Below are positions 16,484 through 23,662 of a DNA stretch of 23,662 nucleotides, one piece after another; within the stretch, counting starts at the first letter, position 1, and each line of letters opens with the position of its first letter. Location: NCBI GenBank assembly GCA_963205525.1, contig CAUJJP010000026.1, positions 1 to 23,662 on the forward strand, read 5' to 3'. The DNA comes from Pseudomonadota bacterium (GTDB lineage: Bacteria; Pseudomonadota; Gammaproteobacteria; Burkholderiales; Burkholderiaceae). The notes under the pieces were generated by a model. The model had not been told where the DNA came from. It did no database searches and worked only from the letters and a program-made list of their open reading frames with translations. Position numbers and translations under genes: made by a program.

Positions 16484-17740
16484 GTGAACGCGACCCCGCC
16501 GGACCGGCACGCCAGCGCCCCGCCGGGCCGGCAGACGAGCGCCCCGCTCGGTCGGCCGGAAAGCGCCCCGCTGGGCCGCTTCGCGGCCGTCTGGTTCTGC
16601 TACTTCGCCGCCATCGGGCTGTACAACCCCTATGCGCCGCTGTGGTTCAAGGAGCTCGGCTGGTCGACGCTGGCGATCGGCGGCCTGGCGTCGGCGATCG
16701 CCTGGACGCGCGTCATCGCGCCCTACGGCTGGGGCTGGTGGGGCGACCGCAGCGGCCGGCGCAGCCAAGTCGTGCGCTGGGCCGCGGGGCTGTCGGCGCT
16801 GGCCGCCGCCGGGCTCTGGCTGTGGCCCTCGCCGGCCACGGTGGCGGTGTTCGCGGTCCTGCTCTTCCTCGCCAACGGTGGCGTGGTGCCACTGTCGGAG
16901 GCGGCGCTGGCGCAGCAGATCCGCAGCGGCGGCAGGCTGGACTTCGCGCGCTACGGCCGGGTGCGGCTGTGGGGCTCGCTCGGCTTCGTGGTCTCGGTGG
17001 CGTCCTGCGGCCTGGTCTTCGAGTGGATAGGCATCGGCCACTTCGCCTGGCTGGTCACCGCCGGCTTCGGCCTGCTGTGGCTGGCCACGCTGCGCCTGCC
17101 CGAGGGCGTGGCCGCCAGCACCGACGGGCATGCGGTGCCCGCCGTCCACCGCGTGCTGCGGCGTCCGGCGGTGGCCTGGTTCTTTGCCGGCGTCGCGCTC
17201 ACGGTGCTGGCGCACACCGCGCTCTACACCTTCTTCTCGCTCTATCTCAGCGAGATGGGGCACGGCGAGGGCATGGTCGGCCTCGCCTGGGGGGTGGCGG
17301 TGAGCTTCGAGGTTGCCTTCTTCTGGGCCCAGGGCCGGGTCTTCGGCCGCCTGGCGCCCATCGTCTGGCTGCAGCTGGCGGCGCTGGTGACGGCGCTGCG
17401 CTTCGGCCTCACCGCCGCCTTCGGCGCCTGGCTCGCCGTGCTGCTGCTGGTGCAGGCGCTGCACGCGGTCAGCTTCGCGGCCCAGCACGCCGCCTGCATC
17501 GCGATGGTCGATCATTTCTTCCCGGGCCGGCTGCGCGCGCGCGGCCAGGCCTTGTACTCGGTGCTCGGCTACGGGCTGCCGGGGGTGCTGGGCGGGGTGG
17601 CGGGCGGCTGGCTGGGCGAGCGCGCCGGCTTTGCGGCCGTGTTCTGGGTCGCGGCGGCGATCGGGCTGCTGTCCTTCGCGGTGCTGCGCCGGGCGGCGCG
17701 CCATCTGGCCGCCGAGCATCTGGCCGCCGAGCCGGGATAG
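16484..17740 (+). CDS. MFS transporter (HcaT/MFS_1-like)
   Basis: A 418-residue protein with about twelve membrane helices. WFCYFAAIGLYNPYAPLWFKEL (split near residues 37-58) and the loop motif GDRSGRR (87-93, MFS motif A) place it in the major facilitator superfamily, nearest to the 3-phenylpropionate permease-like/MFS_1-like group. The substrate is unknown; its position after aroC does not define it. The start is a GTG with no strong ribosome-binding site. The first 34 residues are a polar Pro/Ala/Arg-rich tail made of three 8-residue repeats (SAPxGRxx), unusual for the family, and could be partly untranslated if a later start is used. The C-terminus has a duplicated HLAAE. Confidence 0.88.
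   Translation: MNATPPDRHASAPPGRQTSAPLGRPESAPLGRFAAVWFCYFAAIGLYNPYAPLWFKELGWSTLAIGGLASAIAWTRVIAPYGWGWWGDRSGRRSQVVRWAAGLSALAAAGLWLWPSPATVAVFAVLLFLANGGVVPLSEAALAQQIRSGGRLDFARYGRVRLWGSLGFVVSVASCGLVFEWIGIGHFAWLVTAGFGLLWLATLRLPEGVAASTDGHAVPAVHRVLRRPAVAWFFAGVALTVLAHTALYTFFSLYLSEMGHGEGMVGLAWGVAVSFEVAFFWAQGRVFGRLAPIVWLQLAALVTALRFGLTAAFGAWLAVLLLVQALHAVSFAAQHAACIAMVDHFFPGRLRARGQALYSVLGYGLPGVLGGVAGGWLGERAGFAAVFWVAAAIGLLSFAVLRRAARHLAAEHLAAEPG
16514..16585. repeat. 24-bp tandem repeat, three copies, at the 5' end of the MFS gene
   Basis: Three in-frame units (16514-16537, 16538-16561, 16562-16585) each begin AGCGCCCCGC and encode SAPPGRQT, SAPLGRPE and SAPLGRFA. The third runs into the first membrane helix. 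Confidence 0.8.
17702..17731. repeat. 15-bp exact tandem duplication at the 3' end of the MFS gene
   Basis: CATCTGGCCGCCGAG occurs twice without interruption (17702-17716 and 17717-17731), giving HLAAEHLAAE just before the stop. The exact match suggests a recent slippage duplication. Confidence 0.9.
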
Positions 17741-17811
17741 CGCCCGCGTTCCGCGACGGCGCAGCCGACCGCGGCTCGCCACGCCCTTCAGCCGCGGCCG
17801 GCACGGCCGAT

Positions 17812-18891
17812 ATGCCGTCGATGGATGCGCCAGAAACCGATGTTCGCCCCCGGCCCTGGGTCCTGCCCTGGTGGCAGGCTGTGGCCGGCCAGGCGGCGGT
17901 GGCGGGCGCGGCGCTGTGGGATGGGCCGATCGCCGCCGGCGCCGCCGCGCTGCTGGCAAGCGCCGTGCTCGCCGTCAGCGCCCGGGCCGGTCGCCGCCGG
18001 ATCCCTGCCGCGCTGCCCGCGCAGTCCAGCGCCGCCGCAGCCGGTGAGCTGCCAGCCAGCGGCGCCGCGCCCGGTCAGGATCAGGCCACCCGGCCCGGAC
18101 CAGCGACGCCAGCAAACCCGCCATCACCCGCGTTCGTGATGCCGGCCGCGGACGACACCGTGATCGTCTTCCGCCCGCTGCGCAGCCTGCCCGAGCTGCA
18201 GTTGCGCGGCATGGAGGCCGAACTGCGCTGGCGCCACCCGGCGCAGGGGATGCTGGCCGCGCCCGACTGGCCGCAGCCGCTGGCGCCGACGCTGGCCGCC
18301 ATCCTGCTCGAACGCTGGCTCGCCGCCGCGTTCGCTCAGTTCGCGCGCTGGCTGCCGCTGCTGCAGGCGCGTGGCGGAGCCAGCCTGTGGCTGCGCCTGC
18401 CGGCGCCCCTGCTGGCGCTGGACGACCTCGTGCCGCGCCTGACCAAGGCCCTGGCGGCGCAGGCGCTGGACCCACAGCTGATCGTGTTGCGGGTGCCGCT
18501 GCAGGTGTCGGGGCGGCGCGCCGAACTGCCGCCCGTGGTGCCGGCCCTGCAGGCGCTGGGGGTGACGATCGCGGTCGACGCCTTCGGTGCCGGCGGTGTC
18601 TCGCTGACCCACCTGGACCGGCTGCCGGTGCGCACCGTGTGTCTGGCGCCGTCCTTCGTCGAGCGCGCCGGCCCGACGACGCCGCAGCGCTGGGTGGTCG
18701 AGTCGACCGCCAGGCTGGCGCGTTCGCTGGGCATGAGCACGCTCGCGGAAGGCCTGAACCAGGACAGCCAGGTGCTGGCGCTGGCGGTGATGGGCTGCGA
18801 TCTGGGCGTCGGCGAAGTCTGCGGACCCTGGCTGGAGGCCGACCAGTGGCAGCAGCGCTGGGCCGGCGTGCAGCCGGTGGCCGCAGGCTGA
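17812..18891 (+). CDS. membrane protein with degenerate EAL domain
   Basis: A 359-residue protein with two N-terminal hydrophobic helices (about 17-36 and 39-57), a low-complexity linker (64-110) and an EAL-like domain (about 117-350). EAL hallmarks are recognisable but eroded. The signature reads EAE (135-137) before LRWRHP instead of EAL. The DDFGTG block is DAFGAG (256-261). The lysine of the KxSFV block is replaced in APSFV. The LELTE glutamate is absent (LRVPLQ). GCDxxQG is GCDLGVG. Only AEG (312-314) and the general fold are kept. The protein should not hydrolyse c-di-GMP. It may act as a c-di-GMP receptor or a protein-binding module at the membrane. There is no GGDEF domain. It lies 71 bp after the MFS gene. 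The ATG at 17812 precedes a second possible start at 17821. Confidence 0.82.
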   Translation: MPSMDAPETDVRPRPWVLPWWQAVAGQAAVAGAALWDGPIAAGAAALLASAVLAVSARAGRRRIPAALPAQSSAAAAGELPASGAAPGQDQATRPGPATPANPPSPAFVMPAADDTVIVFRPLRSLPELQLRGMEAELRWRHPAQGMLAAPDWPQPLAPTLAAILLERWLAAAFAQFARWLPLLQARGGASLWLRLPAPLLALDDLVPRLTKALAAQALDPQLIVLRVPLQVSGRRAELPPVVPALQALGVTIAVDAFGAGGVSLTHLDRLPVRTVCLAPSFVERAGPTTPQRWVVESTARLARSLGMSTLAEGLNQDSQVLALAVMGCDLGVGEVCGPWLEADQWQQRWAGVQPVAAG

Positions 18892-18953
18892 GCGACCGAG
18901 CGGCTGAGCGGCCGAGCGGCTGAGCGGCCGAGCGGCCGAGGGCCAGAGCGGCG
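18890..18953. repeat. 8-bp tandem repeat, eight copies, after the EAL-like gene
   Basis: Eight consecutive octamers of type GAGCGGCY run from within the EAL-like gene's stop codon into the intergenic region. Copies 1, 7 and 8 are diverged, and copies 2-6 are GAGCGGCC or GAGCGGCT. The remaining part of the 227-bp gap before the RND operon holds only the candidate promoter. Confidence 0.85.
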
Positions 18954-19053
18954 AACCGGGCCGCAGCGCCGGGTGCCGTCGGCGCCGGCTGCAGCCGGTC
19001 ATGGGCAGAGCGCCGTTCGTCGCCTGCCCGTCGCGCGGTGGCGGCACCCTTCC

Positions 19054-19059
19054 TACACT
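19054..19059 (+). promoter_or_regulatory. candidate -10 box of the RND efflux operon
   Basis: TACACT within TTCCTACACTGG resembles the boxes before comEC and aroC, but it lies 59 nt upstream of the ATG. It predicts a leader of about 53 nt. No operator palindrome or adjacent regulator gene is seen. Confidence 0.35.
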
Positions 19060-19118
19060 GGCGCCCACATCGATTACAGGCGCTGGCCGCTGCAGGCAGG
19101 ACGGCGCACGAGACATCC

Positions 19119-20282
19119 ATGAGAAAGATCTGGCTCATCGGCGCCGGCCTGGCGCTGGCCGTGGCGGGCGGCTTCACCGTCTTCGGCAGCCGGCTGGCTG
19201 GTCAGGACGGCCCGGCGCAGGAGAAGACCGAGGTGCTGCCGCCGCTGAGCTTCAGCGCCAGCGAGGTGGCGCAGCCCCGGCTCATGTCCATGCCGACCGA
19301 GCTCGTCTTCTCCGGCCCGCTGGTGGCGCCCGGCAGCGCGGTGCTGCGCGCGCGCGCCGCCGGCACCCTGACCACGCTCTCGGTGGCCGAGGGCGAGCGC
19401 GTGCGCGCCGGCCAGGTGCTCGGCCACGTCGACCTCGCCGAGGTGGCGAGCCGGGTCGCCGAGCGCGAGGCCAACGTCGCCGCGGCGCGCGCCGCACTGG
19501 CGCAGGCGCAGCGCACGCAGGCGCAGAACGAGCGCCTGGCGGGCCAGCAGTTCATCTCCACCGCGGCGCTGGACGCCTCGCGCGCCGGCCTGCAGACCGC
19601 GCAGGCGCAGCTGGACGCGGCCCTGGCCGCCACCGCGGCGAGCCGGGTCGCGCTGCGCGAGGCGACGCTGGTGGCGCCGATCGCCGGCATCGTCGCCAAG
19701 CGCCTGGCCTTGCCGGGCGAGAAGCTGGCGGTCGAGCAGCCGGTGCTGAGCATCGTCGACCTGCGCCGGCTCGAGCTTGCCGCCAGCGTCGGCACCCACG
19801 AGGTCGCGCGCCTGGCCCCCGGCATGCCGGTGCAGCTGCAGGTGGAAGGCGTGGACCAGGCGCTCGCCGGGCAGATCGCGCGCATCGCGCCCGCCGCCGA
19901 GCCGGGGACGCGGGTGATCGGCGTCACCATCGCCCTCGCCAACCCGGGCGAGCGGCTGCGCGCCGGCCAGTACGCGGTCGCCACCGCCACCCTGGCCGAC
20001 GACCGTGAGCGCCTGGCGGTGCCGCAGACGGCGATCAGCACCGTCTCCGGGCAGGACCAGGTCTGGCTGATCGAGGACGGCAAGCTCGCGCGCCGCGCGG
20101 TCAAGCTCGGACGGCGCGATGCGCGCAGCGGCCAGGTCGAGGTGAGCGCCGGCCTGACGCCCGCGGCGCAGGTGGTGGCGGCGCGCTTCGACGGTCTGAG
20201 CGAGGGTCGCGCGGCGCGCATCGCACCGGCGCAGACGGTGGCGGCGTCGTCGGCCGCCTCGGCGGCGCAGCGCCTGCAGTGA
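19119..20282 (+). CDS. RND efflux membrane fusion protein (periplasmic adaptor)
   Basis: A 387-residue HlyD/AcrA-family adaptor. An N-terminal membrane anchor or signal (MRKIWLIGAGLALAVAGGF) is followed by a lipoyl-like half (GTLTTLSVAEGERVRAGQVLGHVD), then an Ala/Gln-rich alpha-helical hairpin (about 105-180). The second lipoyl half is ATLVAPIAGIVAKRLALPGEKL, split around residues 184-205, and beta-barrel and membrane-proximal domains follow (PGMPVQLQVEG, RLRAGQYAVA, VPQTAIS). There is no lipobox. It links the inner-membrane pump encoded just downstream to an outer-membrane channel. The ATG at 19119 was chosen because it begins the signal anchor; an in-frame GTG at 19038 would add a non-conserved extension. 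The pump gene starts 10 bp after its stop. Confidence 0.92.
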   Translation: MRKIWLIGAGLALAVAGGFTVFGSRLAGQDGPAQEKTEVLPPLSFSASEVAQPRLMSMPTELVFSGPLVAPGSAVLRARAAGTLTTLSVAEGERVRAGQVLGHVDLAEVASRVAEREANVAAARAALAQAQRTQAQNERLAGQQFISTAALDASRAGLQTAQAQLDAALAATAASRVALREATLVAPIAGIVAKRLALPGEKLAVEQPVLSIVDLRRLELAASVGTHEVARLAPGMPVQLQVEGVDQALAGQIARIAPAAEPGTRVIGVTIALANPGERLRAGQYAVATATLADDRERLAVPQTAISTVSGQDQVWLIEDGKLARRAVKLGRRDARSGQVEVSAGLTPAAQVVAARFDGLSEGRAARIAPAQTVAASSAASAAQRLQ

Positions 20283-20292
20283 GGAAGCCGCC

Positions 20293-23200
20293 ATGTGGAT
20301 GACGCGCGTCGCGATCCGGCACCCGGTGTTCGCCACCATGGTGATGGTGGCGCTGTGCGTGCTGGGGCTGTTCAGCTACGGCAAGCTGGGCGTGGAGCAG
20401 CTGCCCGACATCCAGCCGCCCGGCGCCTGGATGGAGCTGCAATACCCCGGGGCGACGCCGGAGGCGGTCGAGCGCGAGGTGCTCAAGCCGCTGGAGGAGG
20501 CGGTGAACAGCATCGCCGGCGTCAAGCGCATCACCTCGCGCGCCTTCGAGGGCCGCGCCGACATGAGCGTGGAGTTCAGCCTCGACACCGACATGGACCG
20601 TGCCATGAACGAGGTGCGCGACCGCATCGCCTCGGTCCAGGGCCGCTTCCCGCGCGACGTGCGCCCGCCCATGCTGGCGCGCTGGAACAACGACAACGCC
20701 GAGCCGGTGGTGGTGCTGGCGCTGGTGAGCGACAGCCGCGGCATGCGCGAACTGTCGGTGATCGGCGAGAACGAGGTCGGCAAGCGGCTGCAGCGCGTGC
20801 CCGGGGTGGCGCGGGTGGAGATCCAGGGCCTGACCGAGCGCGAGCTGCGCATCGACCTCGACCCGCTGCGCCTACGCGCCTACGCGGTGACGCCGGCGCA
20901 GATCGCCGAGGCGCTGCGTGCGGCCAATGCCGACCAGCCGGTGGGGCGATTGTCCGACCCGCGCCAGGACACCTTGCTGCGGGTGGAGGGCCGCATTCGC
21001 GACCCGCGCGCCTTTGCCGAGGTCATCGTCGCCCACCGCAACGGGCTGCCGCTGCGGCTGGCCGACCTGGGAACCCTGGTCGAGCGCGAGCGCGACCCCG
21101 AGTCGCTGGCGCGGCTGGACGGCCACCCGGCGGTCAACTTCAACATCTTCCGCCAGCAGGACGCCAACGTCGTCGCCACCGGCGAGGCGGTGAAGGCGGC
21201 GCTGGAGGAACTGCGCCGCACGCTGCCGGCGGACGTGAAGCTTGAACTCGTGAACGCCAGCAGCGACTGGGTCAAGGGCAGCCTGGACGGCCTGCGCAGC
21301 ACCCTCGTCGAGGGCGCGCTGCTGACGGTGGCGATCGTCTTCCTGTTCCTGCACAGCTGGCGCAGCACCGTGATCACCGGCCTGACGCTGCCGATCGCGG
21401 TGATCTCCAGCTTCATCGCCGTCTACCTGTTCGGCTTCACGCTGAACTTCATGACCATGATGGCGCTGAGCCTGTGCATCGGCCTCCTGATCGACGACGC
21501 CATCGTGGTGCGCGAGAACATCGTGCGCCACCTTCACATGGGCAAGGACCACGTGCGCGCGGCCGGCGAGGGCACGGACGAGATCGGGCTCGCGGTGATG
21601 GCCACCACCTTCGCCATCGTCGCCGTGTTTGCGCCGGTGGCCTTCATGGGTGGCATCGTCGGCAAGTTCTTCCACCCCTTCGGGATCACGGTGGTGGTCG
21701 CGGTGCTGATCAGCCTGTTCGTCAGCTTCACCCTGGACCCCATGCTGAGCTCGGTCTGGCACGAGCCGTCGACGCAGCGCCTGCAGCGGCTGCCCCTGAT
21801 CGGCCACGCCATCCGCGGCAGCGACGCGCTGATGGCGCTGCTGCACCGCGTCTACGGCGCCACCATAGGCTGGATCTTCAGCGCCCGGCGCTGGCGCATC
21901 GGGCTGCCGGTGTGGGGGCGCGGCTTCGGCGCCGACGGCCGGCCGGACCCGGCGAGCGCGCGCCGCTGGCGCAGCGCCACCCTCACCCCGCGCGCCCTGG
22001 TGCTGGCCGGTGGCGGTGCCAGCTTCGTGCTCGCGCTCGCACTGGCGCCGCTGGTGGGCAGCGAGTTCGTGCCGCAGGTCGACCAGGGCTTCACCCAGCT
22101 CGCGCTCAAGCTGCCGGTGGGCAGCAGCCTGCAGCGCACCTCTGACAAGGTGCAGCAGGTCGAGCAGCGCGTGCTCGCCCTGCCCGAGGTGCAGCACGTG
22201 GCGACCTGGATGGGCGGCCCCGGCCAGCGCCACCAGGCCTGGCTGAACATCCGGCTGACCGATCGCCGCACGCGCGAACGCACGCAAAAGCAGGTCGAGG
22301 CGGCGATCCGCGACGCCGTGGCCGGCATCCCGGGACTCGACGCCGCGCTCGGCTTCGACCGTCCGATCTACGTCGCCATCCTGGGCCAGGACAGCGAGGG
22401 TCTGGCCAAGGTGGCGACCGAGTTCGCGGCCAAGCTGCGTCAGATCCCGGGCGCGGTGGACGTCGAGACCTCGGTCCAGGACGGCGTGCCGGCCTACGCG
22501 GTGCGCCTGAAGCCGGACGCGGTGCGCGAGCTCGGCCTGACCCCGGCGCAGCTGGCGGCCAGCCTGCGCACCTACGTCAACGGCGACGACGCCACCACCT
22601 GGACCACGCCGGAGGGCGACCAGGTCGACGTCGTGCTGCGCCTGAACGAGGCCGACCGCGAGCGCGTGGAGCAGCTGCGCGCGCTGCCGGTGGCCTTTGC
22701 CGCCGGCGGCACGCCGATCAGCCTGGCCAGCGTGGCCGAGGTGGAGCGCGTGTTCAACCCGCAGAACATCCGGCGCCAGAACCTGCAGCGCCGCGAAGCG
22801 GTGTTCGCCGGCGTGAAGGACCGCAGCGCAGGCGACGTCAGCGCCGACGTCCAGGCGCTGATCAAGCAGACCCGGCTGCCGCCGGGCTACAGCTTCGACA
22901 TCGGCGGCCAGATGCAGGAACAGTCCGACGCCTTCGCGTCCCTGCTGTCGGCGATGGCGCTGGCGGCGATCTTCATCTACATCGTGCTCGCCAGCCAGTT
23001 CGGCAGCTTCGTGCAGCCGCTGGCCATCATGGCCAGCCTGCCGCTGGCGCTGATCGGCGTCATGCTGGCGCTGCTGGTCTCGCGCAGCACGCTCAACGTG
23101 TTCTCCATGATCGGCCTCGTGATGCTGATGGGGCTGGTGACCAAGAATGCGATCCTGCTGGTGGACTTCGCCAACCAGGCGCGGCGCGGCGGCGCCAGCG

Positions 23201-23517
23201 TGCCCGAGGCCTTGCTGCAGGCCGGGCAGATCCGCATGCGGCCCATCATCATGACCACCGCGGCGATGATCTTCGGCATGCTGCCGCTGGCGCTGGCGCT
23301 CAACGACGGCGGCGAGATCCAGGCCCCGATGGGGCGCGCCATCATCGGCGGCCTGCTCACCAGCACCCTGCTCACGCTGGTGGTGGTGCCGGTGCTCTAC
23401 AGCTACCTGGTGCGCGACAAGCCGCAGCCGGCGCCGCAGGACACGCCTTACCCCGCGCCACAGGGCGCAGCGCAGCCGGGAGGCGCGGCGCAGCCGATGC
23501 CGGCGGACCGGAACTGA
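20293..23517 (+). CDS. RND efflux pump, HAE-1 family inner-membrane subunit
   Basis: A 1074-residue AcrB-type proton-driven exporter. The N-terminus [22 protein letters not shown] and the PDIQPPG segment are typical. The proton-relay aspartates are in [13 protein letters not shown] (D401, D402), and the helix-10 lysine is in [13 protein letters not shown] (K951). The sequence between helices 6 and 7 includes a basic, Gly/Pro-rich stretch (about 537-567). The ribosome-binding site GAGGAAG overlaps the adaptor's stop codon, so the two genes are one operon. Substrates cannot be read from sequence; the Asp pair and length favour organic compounds over metals. No outer-membrane factor follows. The C-terminal tail is Pro/Gln/Ala-rich. 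The gene is intact, with 3 bp before the toxin relic on the other strand. Confidence 0.95.
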   Translation: MWMTRVAIRHPVFATMVMVALCVLGLFSYGKLGVEQLPDIQPPGAWMELQYPGATPEAVEREVLKPLEEAVNSIAGVKRITSRAFEGRADMSVEFSLDTDMDRAMNEVRDRIASVQGRFPRDVRPPMLARWNNDNAEPVVVLALVSDSRGMRELSVIGENEVGKRLQRVPGVARVEIQGLTERELRIDLDPLRLRAYAVTPAQIAEALRAANADQPVGRLSDPRQDTLLRVEGRIRDPRAFAEVIVAHRNGLPLRLADLGTLVERERDPESLARLDGHPAVNFNIFRQQDANVVATGEAVKAALEELRRTLPADVKLELVNASSDWVKGSLDGLRSTLVEGALLTVAIVFLFLHSWRSTVITGLTLPIAVISSFIAVYLFGFTLNFMTMMALSLCIGLLIDDAIVVRENIVRHLHMGKDHVRAAGEGTDEIGLAVMATTFAIVAVFAPVAFMGGIVGKFFHPFGITVVVAVLISLFVSFTLDPMLSSVWHEPSTQRLQRLPLIGHAIRGSDALMALLHRVYGATIGWIFSARRWRIGLPVWGRGFGADGRPDPASARRWRSATLTPRALVLAGGGASFVLALALAPLVGSEFVPQVDQGFTQLALKLPVGSSLQRTSDKVQQVEQRVLALPEVQHVATWMGGPGQRHQAWLNIRLTDRRTRERTQKQVEAAIRDAVAGIPGLDAALGFDRPIYVAILGQDSEGLAKVATEFAAKLRQIPGAVDVETSVQDGVPAYAVRLKPDAVRELGLTPAQLAASLRTYVNGDDATTWTTPEGDQVDVVLRLNEADRERVEQLRALPVAFAAGGTPISLASVAEVERVFNPQNIRRQNLQRREAVFAGVKDRSAGDVSADVQALIKQTRLPPGYSFDIGGQMQEQSDAFASLLSAMALAAIFIYIVLASQFGSFVQPLAIMASLPLALIGVMLALLVSRSTLNVFSMIGLVMLMGLVTKNAILLVDFANQARRGGASVPEALLQAGQIRMRPIIMTTAAMIFGMLPLALALNDGGEIQAPMGRAIIGGLLTSTLLTLVVVPVLYSYLVRDKPQPAPQDTPYPAPQGAAQPGGAAQPMPADRN

Positions 23518-23520
23518 GCC

Positions 23521-23662
23521 TAGATCCGGCAGTTGACCGCTCTTCTGGGCAGGATTCCCCAGTGTTTTCAAGCACTTGTGGCGTCGACGCCGATCACCTC
23601 ATGGGTGAACCCGCTACGCACCCGATCGAGCCACGCTGCGGCGCGCTGGCGGTGTTGCTCCT
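23521..23662 (-). pseudogene. broken PIN-domain (VapC/FitB-like) toxin relic
   Basis: Reading the minus strand from the right edge gives RAAAWLDRVRSGF, HEVIGVDATSA, a TGA stop (23570-23568), and then in the same frame KHWGILPRRAVN before a TAG near 23520. WLDRV...F...VIxVD...A(R)HWG...RRxVN is the spacing of the second half of VapC/FitB-type PIN ribonucleases. In those proteins an arginine codon is usual where the TGA stands. Homology ends just before the region that supplies the last acidic residues. The gene thus seems inactivated by a nonsense mutation and a 3' deletion. The upstream part and any antitoxin are outside the window. The call is from motif recall on a short stretch. Confidence 0.5.

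Noticed and set aside
18890..18953. Possible CRISPR array
   Set aside because: The units are 8 bp and contiguous with no spacers, and no cas gene is present.
20872..23571. Long minus-strand open frame opposite the RND pump
   Set aside because: Same His/Gln/Arg-rich antisense composition. The plus-strand pump has all family motifs and a ribosome-binding site.

Overview
The window is a densely packed, very GC-rich chromosomal segment. It probably comes from a betaproteobacterium, perhaps a Rhodocyclales-type organism (Thauera/Azoarcus/Zoogloea-like). The reasons are the mix of a DUF2242 lipoprotein, a UbiM-type ubiquinone hydroxylase, a PEP-CTERM surface protein, a type II sulfide:quinone oxidoreductase and TACAAT/TACACT-type -10 boxes directly in front of start codons. 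This assignment is inferred from protein families; no marker RNA gene is present. Most of the segment is core genome (polA, parC, aroC, comEC, mltB, dsbB). Relics of mobile or accessory DNA lie at both ends.

Layout. At 1-205 is the C-terminal end of an IS4-family transposase, cut off about 60 bp before polA. At 267-6108, on the plus strand, are polA, an overlapping DUF2242 lipoprotein and parC. At 6127-7838, on the minus strand, is a two-gene sulfide-oxidation unit: a Tat-signal type II SQR followed by a small three-helix membrane protein. A conspicuous AT-rich palindrome lies upstream of it. At 8056-8781 (plus) is a PEP-CTERM surface protein with a possible Cys-Gln thioester pair. At 8782-10929 (minus) is a RidA-family/dsbB/ubiM operon. 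It is divergent from comEC (11032-13509, plus). At 13513-15143 (minus) are mltB and a second RidA-family gene. From 15340 (plus) come aroC, an MFS transporter, a membrane protein with a degenerate EAL domain, and an RND efflux pair (membrane fusion protein and HAE-1 pump) that ends at 23517. The last 140 bp hold a broken PIN-domain (VapC-like) toxin relic on the minus strand.

How the genes fit together. Three products use or make ubiquinone: SQR reduces it, DsbB reduces it, and UbiM hydroxylates its ring. The RND pair is a classical two-gene efflux operon without an outer-membrane factor in this window. Several convergent gene pairs have almost no space between stop codons (0, 3 and 18 bp).

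The most interesting signals are: (1) the PEP-CTERM protein, whose single cysteine and LQLAIW motif resemble thioester adhesin domains; (2) an EAL-like membrane protein lacking nearly all catalytic residues; (3) the palindrome in front of the SQR unit; (4) a recurring architecture with a -10-like hexamer 6-7 nt before an ATG and no Shine-Dalgarno, suggesting leaderless mRNAs for polA, comEC, mltB and aroC; and (5) several short tandem repeats in and between genes. I do not see a clear multi-gene system that is unmistakably new.
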